From an uncultured Sphingomonadaceae bacterium (GTDB lineage Bacteria; Pseudomonadota; Alphaproteobacteria; Sphingomonadales; Sphingomonadaceae), in the NCBI GenBank assembly GCA_903871605.1, contig CAIQHF010000001.1, positions 1 to 64,000 on the forward strand: a stretch of DNA of 64,000 nucleotides. The letters run 5' to 3'. The notes beneath the pieces are model-generated. The model searched no databases, had not been told where the DNA came from, and saw only the letters and a program-made list of their open reading frames with translations. Shown here in pieces: positions 27,435 to 36,041 of the stretch. The position numbers and the translations under genes are program-made. The stretch's first letter is position 1, and every line of letters starts with the position of its first letter.

Positions 27435-28516
27435 ACACCGAAGTCCTCAGCCGTTCCCCGGCGGAAGCCGGGGCCCAGGGCCACCAACGCGACGCCTGCA
27501 GCTCTGGACCCCGGCTTTCGCCGGGGAACAGGTCTGCCTGGACCCGCGACGCGATCGCCGCGCTGTTCGATCTGCCCTTCCTCGATCTCGTTGCGCGCGC
27601 GCACGACGTGCATGTCCGCCATCATCCCGAGAACGAGGTGCAGCTCTCGACGCTGCTGTCGATCAAGACCGGCGGCTGCGCGGAGGATTGCGGCTATTGC
27701 AGCCAGTCCTCGTCGGCCGACAGCGGGCTCAAGGCCGAGAAGCTGATGGATGCGGGCGCGGTGATCGAGGCGGCGCGCGAGGCCAAGGCGGCGGGCTCGG
27801 GCCGCTTCTGCATGGGTGCTGCGTGGCGCTCGCCGAAGGAGCGCGACATGCCCGCGCTGCTTCAGATGGTCGCGGAGGTGAAGGCGCTCGGGCTCGAGAC
27901 CTGCATGACGCTGGGCATGCTCGAGGGCGATCAGGCCGAGCGGCTCGCCGACGCCGGGCTCGACTACTATAACCACAATATCGACACCTCGCCCGAGAAT
28001 TACGCCAACGTCATCACTACGCGCACCTTCCAGGACCGGCTCGACACGCTCGAGCGCGTCCGCGCGGCCGGGATGAACGTGTGCTGCGGCGGCATCCTCG
28101 GGATGGGCGAGAGCCGCGCGGATCGCGTCGGCTTTCTCCATGCGCTGGCGACGCTGCCCGAGCCGCCGCAGAGCGTGCCGCTGAACGCGCTGGTGCCGAT
28201 CGCGGGGACGGTGCTCGGCGACATGCTCAAGGACGTGCCTGCCGCGCGGATCGACGACATCGAGTTCGTCCGCACCGTCGCGGTCGCGCGGATCATCATG
28301 CCCGAGAGCATGGTGCGCCTCTCGGCGGGACGCGAGAGCATGTCCGACAGCACGCAGGCGCTGTGCTTCATGGCGGGCGCCAACTCGATCTTCACGGGCG
28401 ACCGGCTGCTGACCACGGGCAATGCCGGCGGCAATGCCGATGCGGTGCTGTTCGACAAGCTCGGGCTGATATCGATGCAGGGCGACACCGCACGCGAGGC
28501 GATCGCGGCGGAATGA
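27431..28516 (+). CDS. bioB: Biotin synthase with repeat-encoded N-terminal extension
   Basis: 361 residues. Radical-SAM enzyme that inserts sulfur into dethiobiotin. The iron-sulfur motif is Cys83-x3-Cys87-x2-Cys90, followed by the standard BioB segments ([51 protein letters not shown]). Homology to E. coli BioB begins at Trp37. Residues 8-33 are encoded by a palindromic B-family repeat. No in-frame ATG, GTG or TTG lies between the GTG at 27431 and Trp37, so the repeat must be translated. The start overlaps the mutase stop by four bases. Supplying biotin next to PccA is a sensible arrangement. Confidence 0.95.
   Translation: MNTEVLSRSPAEAGAQGHQRDACSSGPRLSPGNRSAWTRDAIAALFDLPFLDLVARAHDVHVRHHPENEVQLSTLLSIKTGGCAEDCGYCSQSSSADSGLKAEKLMDAGAVIEAAREAKAAGSGRFCMGAAWRSPKERDMPALLQMVAEVKALGLETCMTLGMLEGDQAERLADAGLDYYNHNIDTSPENYANVITTRTFQDRLDTLERVRAAGMNVCCGGILGMGESRADRVGFLHALATLPEPPQSVPLNALVPIAGTVLGDMLKDVPAARIDDIEFVRTVAVARIIMPESMVRLSAGRESMSDSTQALCFMAGANSIFTGDRLLTTGNAGGNADAVLFDKLGLISMQGDTAREAIAAE
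27453..27529. repeat. B-family palindromic element inside bioB
   Basis: Two 28-base arms in inverted orientation (27453-27480 and 27502-27529) match at 25 of 28 positions. Each arm is itself a hairpin (CCCCGGC...GCCGGGG). A 21-base spacer separates them. The 77-base element is read in frame as residues 8-33 of BioB. Confidence 0.92.
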
Positions 28517-28534
28517 TCGAGGCGATCCCCTTTC

Positions 28535-28621
28535 GTCACCCCGGATTTGATCCGGGGTCCCGCTGCTTTCTTGGCGCTCATCAAGGCAGCGGGATGCCGG
28601 ATCAGGTCCGGCATGACGGGG
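28535..28621. repeat. E-family palindromic element between bioB and the LprI-like gene
   Basis: Inverted arms of 32 bases at 28535-28566 and 28586-28617. Each arm contains its own stem: ACCCCGG/CCGGGGT in the left arm and ATGCCGG/CCGGCAT in the right. These are compensatory changes that keep pairing. The arms share the outer CCCGCTGC ends. Confidence 0.9.
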
Positions 28622-28652
28622 ATAGCGCGCGTTCGGCTCGGGTAGCGGCCTA

Positions 28653-29054
28653 ATGATCGTCTTCGTCGGTTTGTTGCTCTCGGCTGCAACGCACGCACCC
28701 CATGACAAGCGCTGCGACGCCGTGACGACGCCGGACCTCGTCGCCTGCGCGCAGGGCGATGAGGCGCGTGCCGACGCCGCGCTCAACGCCGCCTGGAAGA
28801 TCGCGCTCGGGAAAGCCAAGGACTGGGAGGCAGGTATCGATGCCTCCGGCCGCGCGGCCAACGGCAATGCCACCTATTCGCAGGCGCTGCTGACCTCGCA
28901 ACGCGCGTGGCTCGCCTATCGCGACGCGCAGTGCAGGCTCGAGGTCTACGCCAATGCCGGCGGCCACGAACTGCCGATCTATCGGCTCGGCTGCCTGGCC
29001 GAATTGACCAGGGCACGCACCAAGCAATTGCAAGATTTCGCCGGGGGCCATTGA
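28653..29054 (+). CDS. LprI/DUF1311-like exported protein
   Basis: 133 residues with a short N-terminal hydrophobic signal (MIVFVGLLLSAATHA), so probably periplasmic. The CDAVTTPDLVACAQ start, SQRAWLAYRDAQC core and a C-terminal RLGCLAELTRAR segment, with paired cysteines, match DUF1311. This family includes lysozyme-inhibitor-like LprI. Its place inside the propionate block is unexplained. It shares one base with the pccA start, so the two are coupled. Confidence 0.85.
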   Translation: MIVFVGLLLSAATHAPHDKRCDAVTTPDLVACAQGDEARADAALNAAWKIALGKAKDWEAGIDASGRAANGNATYSQALLTSQRAWLAYRDAQCRLEVYANAGGHELPIYRLGCLAELTRARTKQLQDFAGGH

Positions 29055-31048
29055 TGTTCGACAAAATCCTGATCGCCAATCGCGGCGAGATCGCCTGCCG
29101 CGTCATTCGCACTGCGAAGAAGATGGGGATCAAGACGGTCGCGGTCTATTCGGACGCCGACGCGCTTGCGCCGCATGTCCGGATGGCGGACGAGGCGGTG
29201 CGTCTCGGGCCACCGCCCGCCTCCGAAAGCTATCTGCTCGCCGATGCGATCGTCGCGGCGTGCAAGGCGACCGGCGCACAGGCGGTGCACCCGGGCTACG
29301 GCTTCCTCTCCGAGCGTGAGAGCTTCGCCAAGCTGCTCGCCGAGAACGACATCGCCTTCATCGGGCCGCCGGCCAATGCGATCGCGGCGATGGGCGACAA
29401 GATCGAGTCGAAGAAGCTCGCCAAGGCGGCGGGGGTCAATGTCGTCCCCGGCTTCTTGGGCGAGATCGACAGCACCGATCATGCGGTCGAGATCGCAGGC
29501 GGCATCGGCTATCCGGTGATGATGAAGGCGTCGGCGGGTGGCGGCGGCAAGGGGATGCGGCTCGCCTGGTCCGAGCAGGATGTCCGCGACGGCTTCGAGG
29601 CGACCAAGCGCGAGGGTCTCGCCTCGTTCGGCGACGACCGCGTGTTCATCGAGAAGTTCATCGAGAGCCCGCGCCACATCGAGATCCAGCTGCTCGGCGA
29701 TCAGCACGGCAACATCGTCTATCTCGGCGAGCGCGAATGCTCGATCCAGCGCCGCCACCAGAAGGTCGTCGAGGAGGCGCCGTCGCCCTTCGTCACGCCC
29801 GAGATGCGCCGCGCGATGGGCGAGCAGGCGGTCGCGCTGGCGGCCGCAGTCGGCTATTATTCGGCCGGCACCGTCGAGCTGATCGTCTCGGGCGCCGACA
29901 AGACCGGGCAGGGCTTCTACTTCCTTGAGATGAACACGCGGCTGCAGGTCGAGCATCCGGTCACCGAGGAGATCACCGGGCTCGATCTGGTCGAGCAGAT
30001 GATCCGCGTCGCGTACGGGGAGAAGCTCGCGTTCACGCAGGATGACGTGACACTCAACGGTTGGGCGATGGAGAGCCGCGTCTATGCCGAGGATCCGTAT
30101 CGCAATTTCCTGCCCTCGACCGGGCGGCTGACGCGCTACGCCCCGCCGCCCGAGAGCCGGACGTCGGACGCCGTGGTGCGCGTCGATACCGGCGTGTTCG
30201 AGGGCGGCGAGGTCTCGATGTTCTACGATCCGATGATCGCCAAGCTGGTCAGCTGGGCGCCGACGCGAGAGGCCGCGATCGACCTCCAGATCGAGGCGAT
30301 CGACCGCTATCAAATCGCCGGGGTCGGCACCAATCTCGATTTCCTTTCGGCGCTGGCGCAGCATCCGCGCTTCCGCTCGGGCGAGATCACCACCGGGTTC
30401 ATCGCCGAGGAATATCCCGAGGGCTTTCATGGCGCGCCCGAGCAGCCGGCGACGCTGCAGGCGGTGGCCGCCGTCGTCGCGGCGATCGCCAAGCTCGACG
30501 CGACGCGCGCGCTGCGCGTCGACGGACAGCTGGGCACGCCGCTCGAGGCCTCGGATCGCTGGGTGGTGCGGATCGACGGCACCGAGCACGACGTCACGCT
30601 CGAGGCCGATGCCGCGACGATCGACGGCGCGAGCGTCAGCCTGTCGCTCGGCTATCGGCCCGGTGCGGCGATCGTCGAGGCCGAGGTCGAGGGCGAGACC
30701 TATGTCCTGCGGATCGCGCGCAAGCGTGGCTTCATGACCGTGACGACCGGCGGCCGTGCGCGGAAGGTGCAGGTCGCGCCGCCGCGCGTCGCGGCGCTCA
30801 GGCATCACATGATCGAGAAGGTCGCGCCCGACATGTCGCGTTTCCTCGTGTCGCCGATGCCGGGTCTGCTGACGCGGCTGATGGTGCAGTTGGGCGACAA
30901 GGTCGAGGCGGGGCAGCCGCTCGCGACGGTCGAGGCGATGAAGATGGAGAATATGCTGCGCGCCGAGAAATCGGCGACGGTGTCCAAGGTCGCGGCGGGG
31001 GTCGGTGAAAGCCTTGCGATCGATCAGGTGATCCTCGAGTTCGAGTGA
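29054..31048 (+). CDS. pccA: Propionyl-CoA carboxylase alpha (biotin carboxylase/carrier) subunit
   Basis: 664 residues. Domains in order: biotin carboxylase with ATP-grasp (about 1-450: FDKILIANRGEIACRV, KASAGGGGKGMR, ERECSIQRRHQK, EMNTRLQVEHPVTE), a linking BT domain, and a C-terminal biotinyl domain. The EAMKMEN motif there places biotin on Lys630. It carboxylates biotin for transfer by PccB. The start at 29054 is chosen because the conserved N-terminus begins exactly there. Confidence 0.96.
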   Translation: MFDKILIANRGEIACRVIRTAKKMGIKTVAVYSDADALAPHVRMADEAVRLGPPPASESYLLADAIVAACKATGAQAVHPGYGFLSERESFAKLLAENDIAFIGPPANAIAAMGDKIESKKLAKAAGVNVVPGFLGEIDSTDHAVEIAGGIGYPVMMKASAGGGGKGMRLAWSEQDVRDGFEATKREGLASFGDDRVFIEKFIESPRHIEIQLLGDQHGNIVYLGERECSIQRRHQKVVEEAPSPFVTPEMRRAMGEQAVALAAAVGYYSAGTVELIVSGADKTGQGFYFLEMNTRLQVEHPVTEEITGLDLVEQMIRVAYGEKLAFTQDDVTLNGWAMESRVYAEDPYRNFLPSTGRLTRYAPPPESRTSDAVVRVDTGVFEGGEVSMFYDPMIAKLVSWAPTREAAIDLQIEAIDRYQIAGVGTNLDFLSALAQHPRFRSGEITTGFIAEEYPEGFHGAPEQPATLQAVAAVVAAIAKLDATRALRVDGQLGTPLEASDRWVVRIDGTEHDVTLEADAATIDGASVSLSLGYRPGAAIVEAEVEGETYVLRIARKRGFMTVTTGGRARKVQVAPPRVAALRHHMIEKVAPDMSRFLVSPMPGLLTRLMVQLGDKVEAGQPLATVEAMKMENMLRAEKSATVSKVAAGVGESLAIDQVILEFE

Positions 31049-31056
31049 TTCGTGTG

Positions 31057-31152
31057 CCCCGGCGGAGGCCGGGTTCCAGGCCCCACCTTTCTGATCGAGC
31101 GCCGCGCCCGCCATATGCTCCGGGCCTGGGCCCCGGCTTTCGCCGGGGAACC
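31057..31152. repeat. B-family palindromic element after pccA
   Basis: Inverted arms at 31057-31082 and 31122-31152 carry the same CCCCGGCGAAAGCCGGGG-type hairpin and CCAGG end as the element inside bioB. The spacer is longer here (39 bases). The element begins eight bases after the pccA stop. Confidence 0.88.
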
Positions 31153-31217
31153 GCATTGTGGTGCGGAGCCCTCCAAACACCGGTGGCGCCGTCACGAAAC
31201 CAGACTAGGGTAACCGC

Positions 31218-32312
31218 ATGACCCCACCCGCCCGCGTCCACCTGATCGCCGCCGCGCGGCCCAATTTCATGAAGGTCGCGCCCCTCTGGCATGCGTTGTC
31301 GGCGGCGCCCGATTTCGCGCCGGTGCTGATCCATACCGGCCAGCATTACGACGCCAACATGTCCGACGCGATCTTCGCCGACCTGTCGCTGCCGCAGCCC
31401 GACCATCATCTCGGCGTCGGCTCGGGCAGTCATGCCGAGCAGACCGGTCGCGTGATGATCGCCTATGAGTCGGTGGAGATGGCGGCGCGGCCCGACTGGC
31501 TGGTGGTGGTCGGCGACGTCAATTCGACGCTCGCCTGCGCGCTGGTCGGCGCCAAGCTGCGCATCCCGGTGGTGCATCTCGAGGCGGGGCTCCGCTCGGG
31601 CGACCGCGACATGCCCGAGGAGATCAACCGGCTCGCCACCGACGCGATCGCCGACGTGCTGTGGACACCGTCCCCCGACGGCGACGAGAATCTGCTGCGC
31701 GAAGGCTGCGCGCCCGAGCGGATCGGCAATGTCGGCAATATCATGCTCGACAGCTTCGAGCTCGTCCGCGGCAAGATCGAGGCGGCCGCCGAGCCCGCGG
31801 CGCTGGGGCTCACCGCCCCCTATGGCGTGGTGACGCTGCACCGGCCGTCCAACGTCGACGACCCCGATGCGCTCCTCGCGCTCGTCGCGGCGCTGCTGGC
31901 GGTGCAGGCGCGGTTGCCGCTGGTCTTCCCGGTGCATCCACGGACTGCGCAGCGGCTGGCGGCGGCGGGGCTCGACGAGAGACTGGCGGCGGGGGGCGTC
32001 AGGCTGATCGGGCCGTTGCCCTATATCCGTTTCATGAGCCTGGTCGCGGGCGCGAGCGCGGTGATCACCGATTCGGGCGGCATCCAGGAGGAGACGACCT
32101 ATCTGGGAATCCCCTGCCTGACGCTGCGCGACAATACCGAGCGGCCGATCACGATCACGCAGGGCACCAACCGGCTGGTCAATGCCGCGACGCTGGCCGT
32201 CGCGCTCGACGACGCGCTGGCGACGCCGCGATCGGCGCGGCCGCGACCGAAAAATTGGGATGGACAGACCGCGGCGCGCTGCGTCGCGGAGCTGAGGAGA
32301 CGCGCGCGATGA
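31218..32312 (+). CDS. wecB: UDP-N-acetylglucosamine 2-epimerase (non-hydrolysing)
   Basis: 364 residues. Interconverts UDP-GlcNAc and UDP-ManNAc for surface polysaccharide synthesis. The family start (VHLIAAARPNFMKVAPLWHAL), HTGQHYDANMSD, HLEAGLRSGD, MPEEINR and TDSGGIQEET are all clear. Other polysaccharide genes are not adjacent; instead the stop overlaps a CoA hydrolase gene by four bases. Confidence 0.95.
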   Translation: MTPPARVHLIAAARPNFMKVAPLWHALSAAPDFAPVLIHTGQHYDANMSDAIFADLSLPQPDHHLGVGSGSHAEQTGRVMIAYESVEMAARPDWLVVVGDVNSTLACALVGAKLRIPVVHLEAGLRSGDRDMPEEINRLATDAIADVLWTPSPDGDENLLREGCAPERIGNVGNIMLDSFELVRGKIEAAAEPAALGLTAPYGVVTLHRPSNVDDPDALLALVAALLAVQARLPLVFPVHPRTAQRLAAAGLDERLAAGGVRLIGPLPYIRFMSLVAGASAVITDSGGIQEETTYLGIPCLTLRDNTERPITITQGTNRLVNAATLAVALDDALATPRSARPRPKNWDGQTAARCVAELRRRAR

Positions 32313-33346
32313 CCGACGAGATGCTGACCCTGGTCGAGGGCGGAGCGGGCCGGATGCGGCTCAACCGGCCGCGCGCGATCCATGCGCTGACGCGCCCGAT
32401 GTGCACCGCGATGATCACCGCCTTGCAGGCGTGGCGCGGCGATGCGGCGGTCGAGGTGGTGCTGATCGACCATGCCGAGGGACGCGGCTTCTGCGCGGGC
32501 GGGGACGTCATCCAGGCGTCGACCGACGCGGCGGTGGCGCACGCCTTTTTCCACGAGGAATACCGCCTCAACCACCTGCTCTTCACCTATGCCAAGCCGA
32601 CCGTCGCGTTCATGGATGGGGTGACGATGGGCGGCGGCGTCGGAATCTCGCAGCCCTGCAAATATCGGATCGCGACCGAGAACACGATGTTCGCAATGCC
32701 CGAGACGGGGATTGGCCTGTTTCCCGACGTCGGCGGCGGCTGGTATCTGTCGCGGCTCGCCGGCGCGATGGGCGAGTATCTGGCGTTGACCGGCGCACGG
32801 CTCGATGGCGGCGAATGTTTCGCGCTCGGGCTGGCAACGCATTATGTGCCGTCGGCGTCGCTCGCCGCGCTCAAGGCCGCGATCGCCGCCGATCCGCAGG
32901 CGCTCGCGCGGCTGATCGAGGAGGCGGCCGTCGTGGCGCCGCCCGCGGCCATCCTCGAGCGGGCCGCGCAGATCGACGCCTTGTTCGCGCATCGCGACTA
33001 TGAAGATGTGCTGAGCGCGCTCGCAGCCGACGCATCGCCCTGGGCCGAGGCTACGCTCGGCACTTTGCGTCGCAAGTCGCCGCAAGCCTGCAAGGTGAGC
33101 CTGCGGCTCGTCCTCGACGGCCGCGACCGCACCGATTTCGCCGACGAGATGCGCGCCGAATACGGCATCGCGGTCCATGTCTGCCAGCGCCCCGATTTCG
33201 CCGAGGGCGTCCGCGCGCTGCTCGTCGATCGCGACAATCGGCCGAAATGGAATCCGGCGACCGCCGAGGGCGTCACCGAGCATATGATCGACACGATCTT
33301 CAGCCCATTATCCGACGACGAGGCGTGGACGCCGCTCGGTCGGTGA
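32309..33346 (+). CDS. 3-hydroxyisobutyryl-CoA hydrolase (enoyl-CoA hydratase family)
   Basis: 345 residues, the length of the HIBYL-CoA hydrolase branch rather than of a 260-residue hydratase. It removes CoA from 3-hydroxyisobutyryl-CoA in valine breakdown. The crotonase fold motifs GRGFCAGGDV and DGVTMGGGVGIS are present, as is MPETGIGLFPDVGG with the catalytic Glu and Asp of the hydrolase branch. The C-terminal ISP1-like segment (MRAEYGIAVHV) also fits. Valine catabolism yields propionyl-CoA, which links it to the block upstream. Confidence 0.9.
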   Translation: MTDEMLTLVEGGAGRMRLNRPRAIHALTRPMCTAMITALQAWRGDAAVEVVLIDHAEGRGFCAGGDVIQASTDAAVAHAFFHEEYRLNHLLFTYAKPTVAFMDGVTMGGGVGISQPCKYRIATENTMFAMPETGIGLFPDVGGGWYLSRLAGAMGEYLALTGARLDGGECFALGLATHYVPSASLAALKAAIAADPQALARLIEEAAVVAPPAAILERAAQIDALFAHRDYEDVLSALAADASPWAEATLGTLRRKSPQACKVSLRLVLDGRDRTDFADEMRAEYGIAVHVCQRPDFAEGVRALLVDRDNRPKWNPATAEGVTEHMIDTIFSPLSDDEAWTPLGR

Positions 33347-33369
33347 CCGCGCGACGTCCACGAACGCGT

Positions 33370-33576
33370 TTACCAGCAGCGACGGATCCGATGGTGGTGA
33401 CGCCACACCCAGGTGCAGCGCGCATGGCCACCATGCCAGCCGTGGCCATGGCCGCCGCCATGCCAGCCGTTGCCGGGACGACCGTGGCCGGGCCCACCAT
33501 GGCGATCCGCCGAGGCGGGGGCGACGGCGATGCCGGTCACCATCAAAGCGGCGGCAGCGATTGCCAACAGGCGCAT
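33370..33576 (-). CDS. Small His/Gly-rich exported protein
   Basis: 68 residues from the ATG at 33576, which has AAGGAGA eight bases upstream. A clear signal peptide (LLAIAAAALMVTGIAVAPASA) is followed by a mature part of about 44 residues made of Gly-His-Gly-Trp repeats and ending in Arg/His with two Cys. It may bind metal in the periplasm. It is convergent with the CoA hydrolase gene and divergent from rnr. It is short, but signal peptide plus ribosome site make it credible. Confidence 0.7.
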   Translation of the reverse strand: MRLLAIAAAALMVTGIAVAPASADRHGGPGHGRPGNGWHGGGHGHGWHGGHARCTWVWRHHHRIRRCW

Positions 33577-33688
33577 AGTCTTCTCCTTGGATATGGCGGG
33601 ATGTTCCCCGTCCGTAACGAGCGATACGCGGTTAAGGTCCGTCTCGCCACAGGTGACGGCGCGGCTCCGGCGGTCTAGGCTGCGCGCG

Positions 33689-36028
33689 ATGCCCAAATCC
33701 CATGCCGCCCCCGGTCTTCCCAGCCGCGACCAGATCATGCGTTTCATCGAAACCAGCGACCAGCCCGCCGGCAAGCGCGAGATCGCGCGCGCCTTCGGGC
33801 TGCACGCGCAGGACAAGATCAAGCTCAAGGCGCTGCTCAAGGACATGGCCGACGAGGGGCTGATCGACCTCGGCCCGGGCCGCGCCTTCCACAAGCTCGG
33901 CGGCGTGCCCAAGGTGACCGTGCTGCGGATCGTCGACATCGAGGGCGACACTGTCGTCGCGGTGCCCGAAAGCTGGGTCGCCGAGGGTCAGCCCCCGCCG
34001 CGGCTGCGCGTGATCGAGCGCGGGCGGCGCCAGTCCGCGCTCGGCGTCGGCGACCGCATCCTCGCGCGCACCGAGGAGGCCGGGCGCGGCTGGGTCGCGC
34101 ATCCCTTGAAGAAGCTCGCCAAGGGCGAGGAGCAGGTGCTCGGCGTCGTCCACAAGGAGGGCGACCGGCTGTGGCTCAAGCCCGTTGACAAGAAGGAGCG
34201 GCACGATCTCGCCATTTCGGACGCGGGCGACGCCGACGTCGGCGATCTCGTGCTCGCCGAGAAGAGCGGCCGCCCGCCCAGGATCACCGCGCGCGTCGTC
34301 GAGCGGCTCGGCGATCCGTTCGCGCCGCGCAGCTTCAGCCTGATCGCGATCCACAAATATGGCATTCCCGACGTCTTTCCCGAGGCGGCGCTCGAGGAGG
34401 CGGAGCGCAGCGCCAGGCAGTCGCTTGGAGAGGGCCGCGAGGATCTGCGCCACCTGCCGATCGTCGCGATCGATCCTTCCGACGCACGCGACCATGACGA
34501 TGCGATCTGGGCCGCGCCCGACGAGGATGCGAACAACCCGGGCGGCTGGCAGGCGATCGTCGCGATCGCCGACGTCTCCTATTATGTCCGCCCTGGCAGT
34601 GCGCTCGACAGCCAGGCGAGGAAGCGCGGCAACAGCGTCTATTTCCCCGATCGCGTCGTGCCGATGCTGCCCGAGATATTATCGGCGGACGTCTGCTCGC
34701 TGGGCGAGGGCGCCGATCGCGCCGCGCTCGCCTGCCATCTGACGGTGGATGCCGAGGGCGAGGTCAAGGGCTTCCGCTTTTCGCGCGCGCTGGTGCGGAT
34801 CGGGGCGGTGATCGCCTATGAGGACGCGCAGTATGCGATCGATCAGGATTCCTCAGGCCGTTCGTCCCGAGCGCAGTCGAGGGACCAGGAGGCGGACGCG
34901 GCGCCTCTGTCCGGTGCCTCGACTGCGCTCGGCACGAACGGGGAGGGGGTGGATCGCGAAATCCTCCCCGCGCTCCGCAACCTCTGGGCCTGCTGGGCGG
35001 CGCTCGCCAGGGCGCGCGACAAGCGCGAGCCGCTCGCGCTCGATCTGCCCGAGCAGCGCGTGATGCTCGACGAGATGGGCCGGATCGCCTCGGTCGCGGC
35101 GCGCGAGCGGCTCGATGCGCACCGGCTGGTCGAGGACTTCATGATCGCCGCCAATGTCGCTGCGGCGCGCGCGCTCGAGAAGAAGCAGGCGCCGGTGATG
35201 TACCGCATCCACGAGACGCCGAGCCGCGAGAAGATGGTCGCGCTCAAGGAATATCTCGAGACGTTCGACCTGTCGCTGGCGCTCGGACAGGTCGTCCAGC
35301 CCAAGACCTTCAACCGCATCCTGCGCGAGGTCGAGGACCGCCCCGAGCGCGCCGAGATCATGACGCAGGTGCTGCGCACGCAGATGCAGGCGGTCTATTC
35401 GCCCGCCAATGTCGGCCATTTCGGGCTGTCGCTGGGCAGCTACGCGCATTTCACCTCGCCGATCCGCCGCTATGCCGATCTGCTCGTCCACCGCGCGCTG
35501 GTCGGCGCGTACAAGCTCGCGCCCGCGGTCGACGAGACGCGGCTGTCCGGCGAGGACGCCGCACGCATGGCCGATCTCGGCGAGATCATCAGCCGCGCCG
35601 AACGCCGCGCGATGGAGGCCGAGCGCGAGACGATCGACCGCTATGTCGCCGCCTATCTCTCGACGCGTGTCGGCGAGCTGGTCGAGACGCGGATCACCGG
35701 CGTGCAGCGCTTCGGCTTCTTCGCGACGGTCGAGGGGCTGGGCGGCGACGGGCTGGTGCCCGTCTCGACGCTCGGCGCGGAGCGCTTCAGCTTTGACGAG
35801 ACCGGGCATGCGCTGGTCGGCGACGACAGCGGCGAACGCTATACGCTGGGGCAGCATATCACGCTCAGATTGGTCGAGGCCAATGTCGCGAGCGGCGCGT
35901 TACGCTTCGAGCTGCCCGAGGGTGCCAATCACATGCCGATGCAGGGCGGCCGGCGACGTCCGGGTGCCAATCGGCCGATGGGTCGCCGCGGGCGGCCGGG
36001 CAATATCCGGCATCAGGGCCGGCGATGA
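33689..36028 (+). CDS. rnr: Ribonuclease R with repeat-encoded insertion
   Basis: 779 residues. Processive 3'-5' exoribonuclease that degrades structured RNA. Order: N-terminal winged-helix/cold-shock region, RNB domain, C-terminal S1 domain (about 670-745) and a basic Arg/Gly tail. The catalytic acids are visible as Asp262, Asp268, Asp270 and Asp271 in IDPSDARDHDDAI. Residues 390-418, at a variable loop of the RNB domain before ILPALRNLW, are encoded by a palindromic A-family repeat read in frame. The start ATG 33689 is followed by the family's helix-turn-helix region. An AI-2E type permease gene follows. Confidence 0.95.
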   Translation: MPKSHAAPGLPSRDQIMRFIETSDQPAGKREIARAFGLHAQDKIKLKALLKDMADEGLIDLGPGRAFHKLGGVPKVTVLRIVDIEGDTVVAVPESWVAEGQPPPRLRVIERGRRQSALGVGDRILARTEEAGRGWVAHPLKKLAKGEEQVLGVVHKEGDRLWLKPVDKKERHDLAISDAGDADVGDLVLAEKSGRPPRITARVVERLGDPFAPRSFSLIAIHKYGIPDVFPEAALEEAERSARQSLGEGREDLRHLPIVAIDPSDARDHDDAIWAAPDEDANNPGGWQAIVAIADVSYYVRPGSALDSQARKRGNSVYFPDRVVPMLPEILSADVCSLGEGADRAALACHLTVDAEGEVKGFRFSRALVRIGAVIAYEDAQYAIDQDSSGRSSRAQSRDQEADAAPLSGASTALGTNGEGVDREILPALRNLWACWAALARARDKREPLALDLPEQRVMLDEMGRIASVAARERLDAHRLVEDFMIAANVAAARALEKKQAPVMYRIHETPSREKMVALKEYLETFDLSLALGQVVQPKTFNRILREVEDRPERAEIMTQVLRTQMQAVYSPANVGHFGLSLGSYAHFTSPIRRYADLLVHRALVGAYKLAPAVDETRLSGEDAARMADLGEIISRAERRAMEAERETIDRYVAAYLSTRVGELVETRITGVQRFGFFATVEGLGGDGLVPVSTLGAERFSFDETGHALVGDDSGERYTLGQHITLRLVEANVASGALRFELPEGANHMPMQGGRRRPGANRPMGRRGRPGNIRHQGRR
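34858..34941. repeat. A-family palindromic element inside rnr
   Basis: Two 29-base inverted arms (34858-34886, 34913-34941) differ at only two positions, 9 and 26 of the arm. These two bases pair with each other in the hairpin of each arm (C-G in one, G-C in the other). The frame is kept through the element, giving about 28 extra residues. Confidence 0.93.
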
Positions 36029-36041
36029 GGAAGCGGAACGG

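Noticed and set aside
28979-31195. 738-codon minus-strand frame over pccA
   Set aside because: Antisense to a complete biotin carboxylase gene; Arg/Asp-rich shadow.
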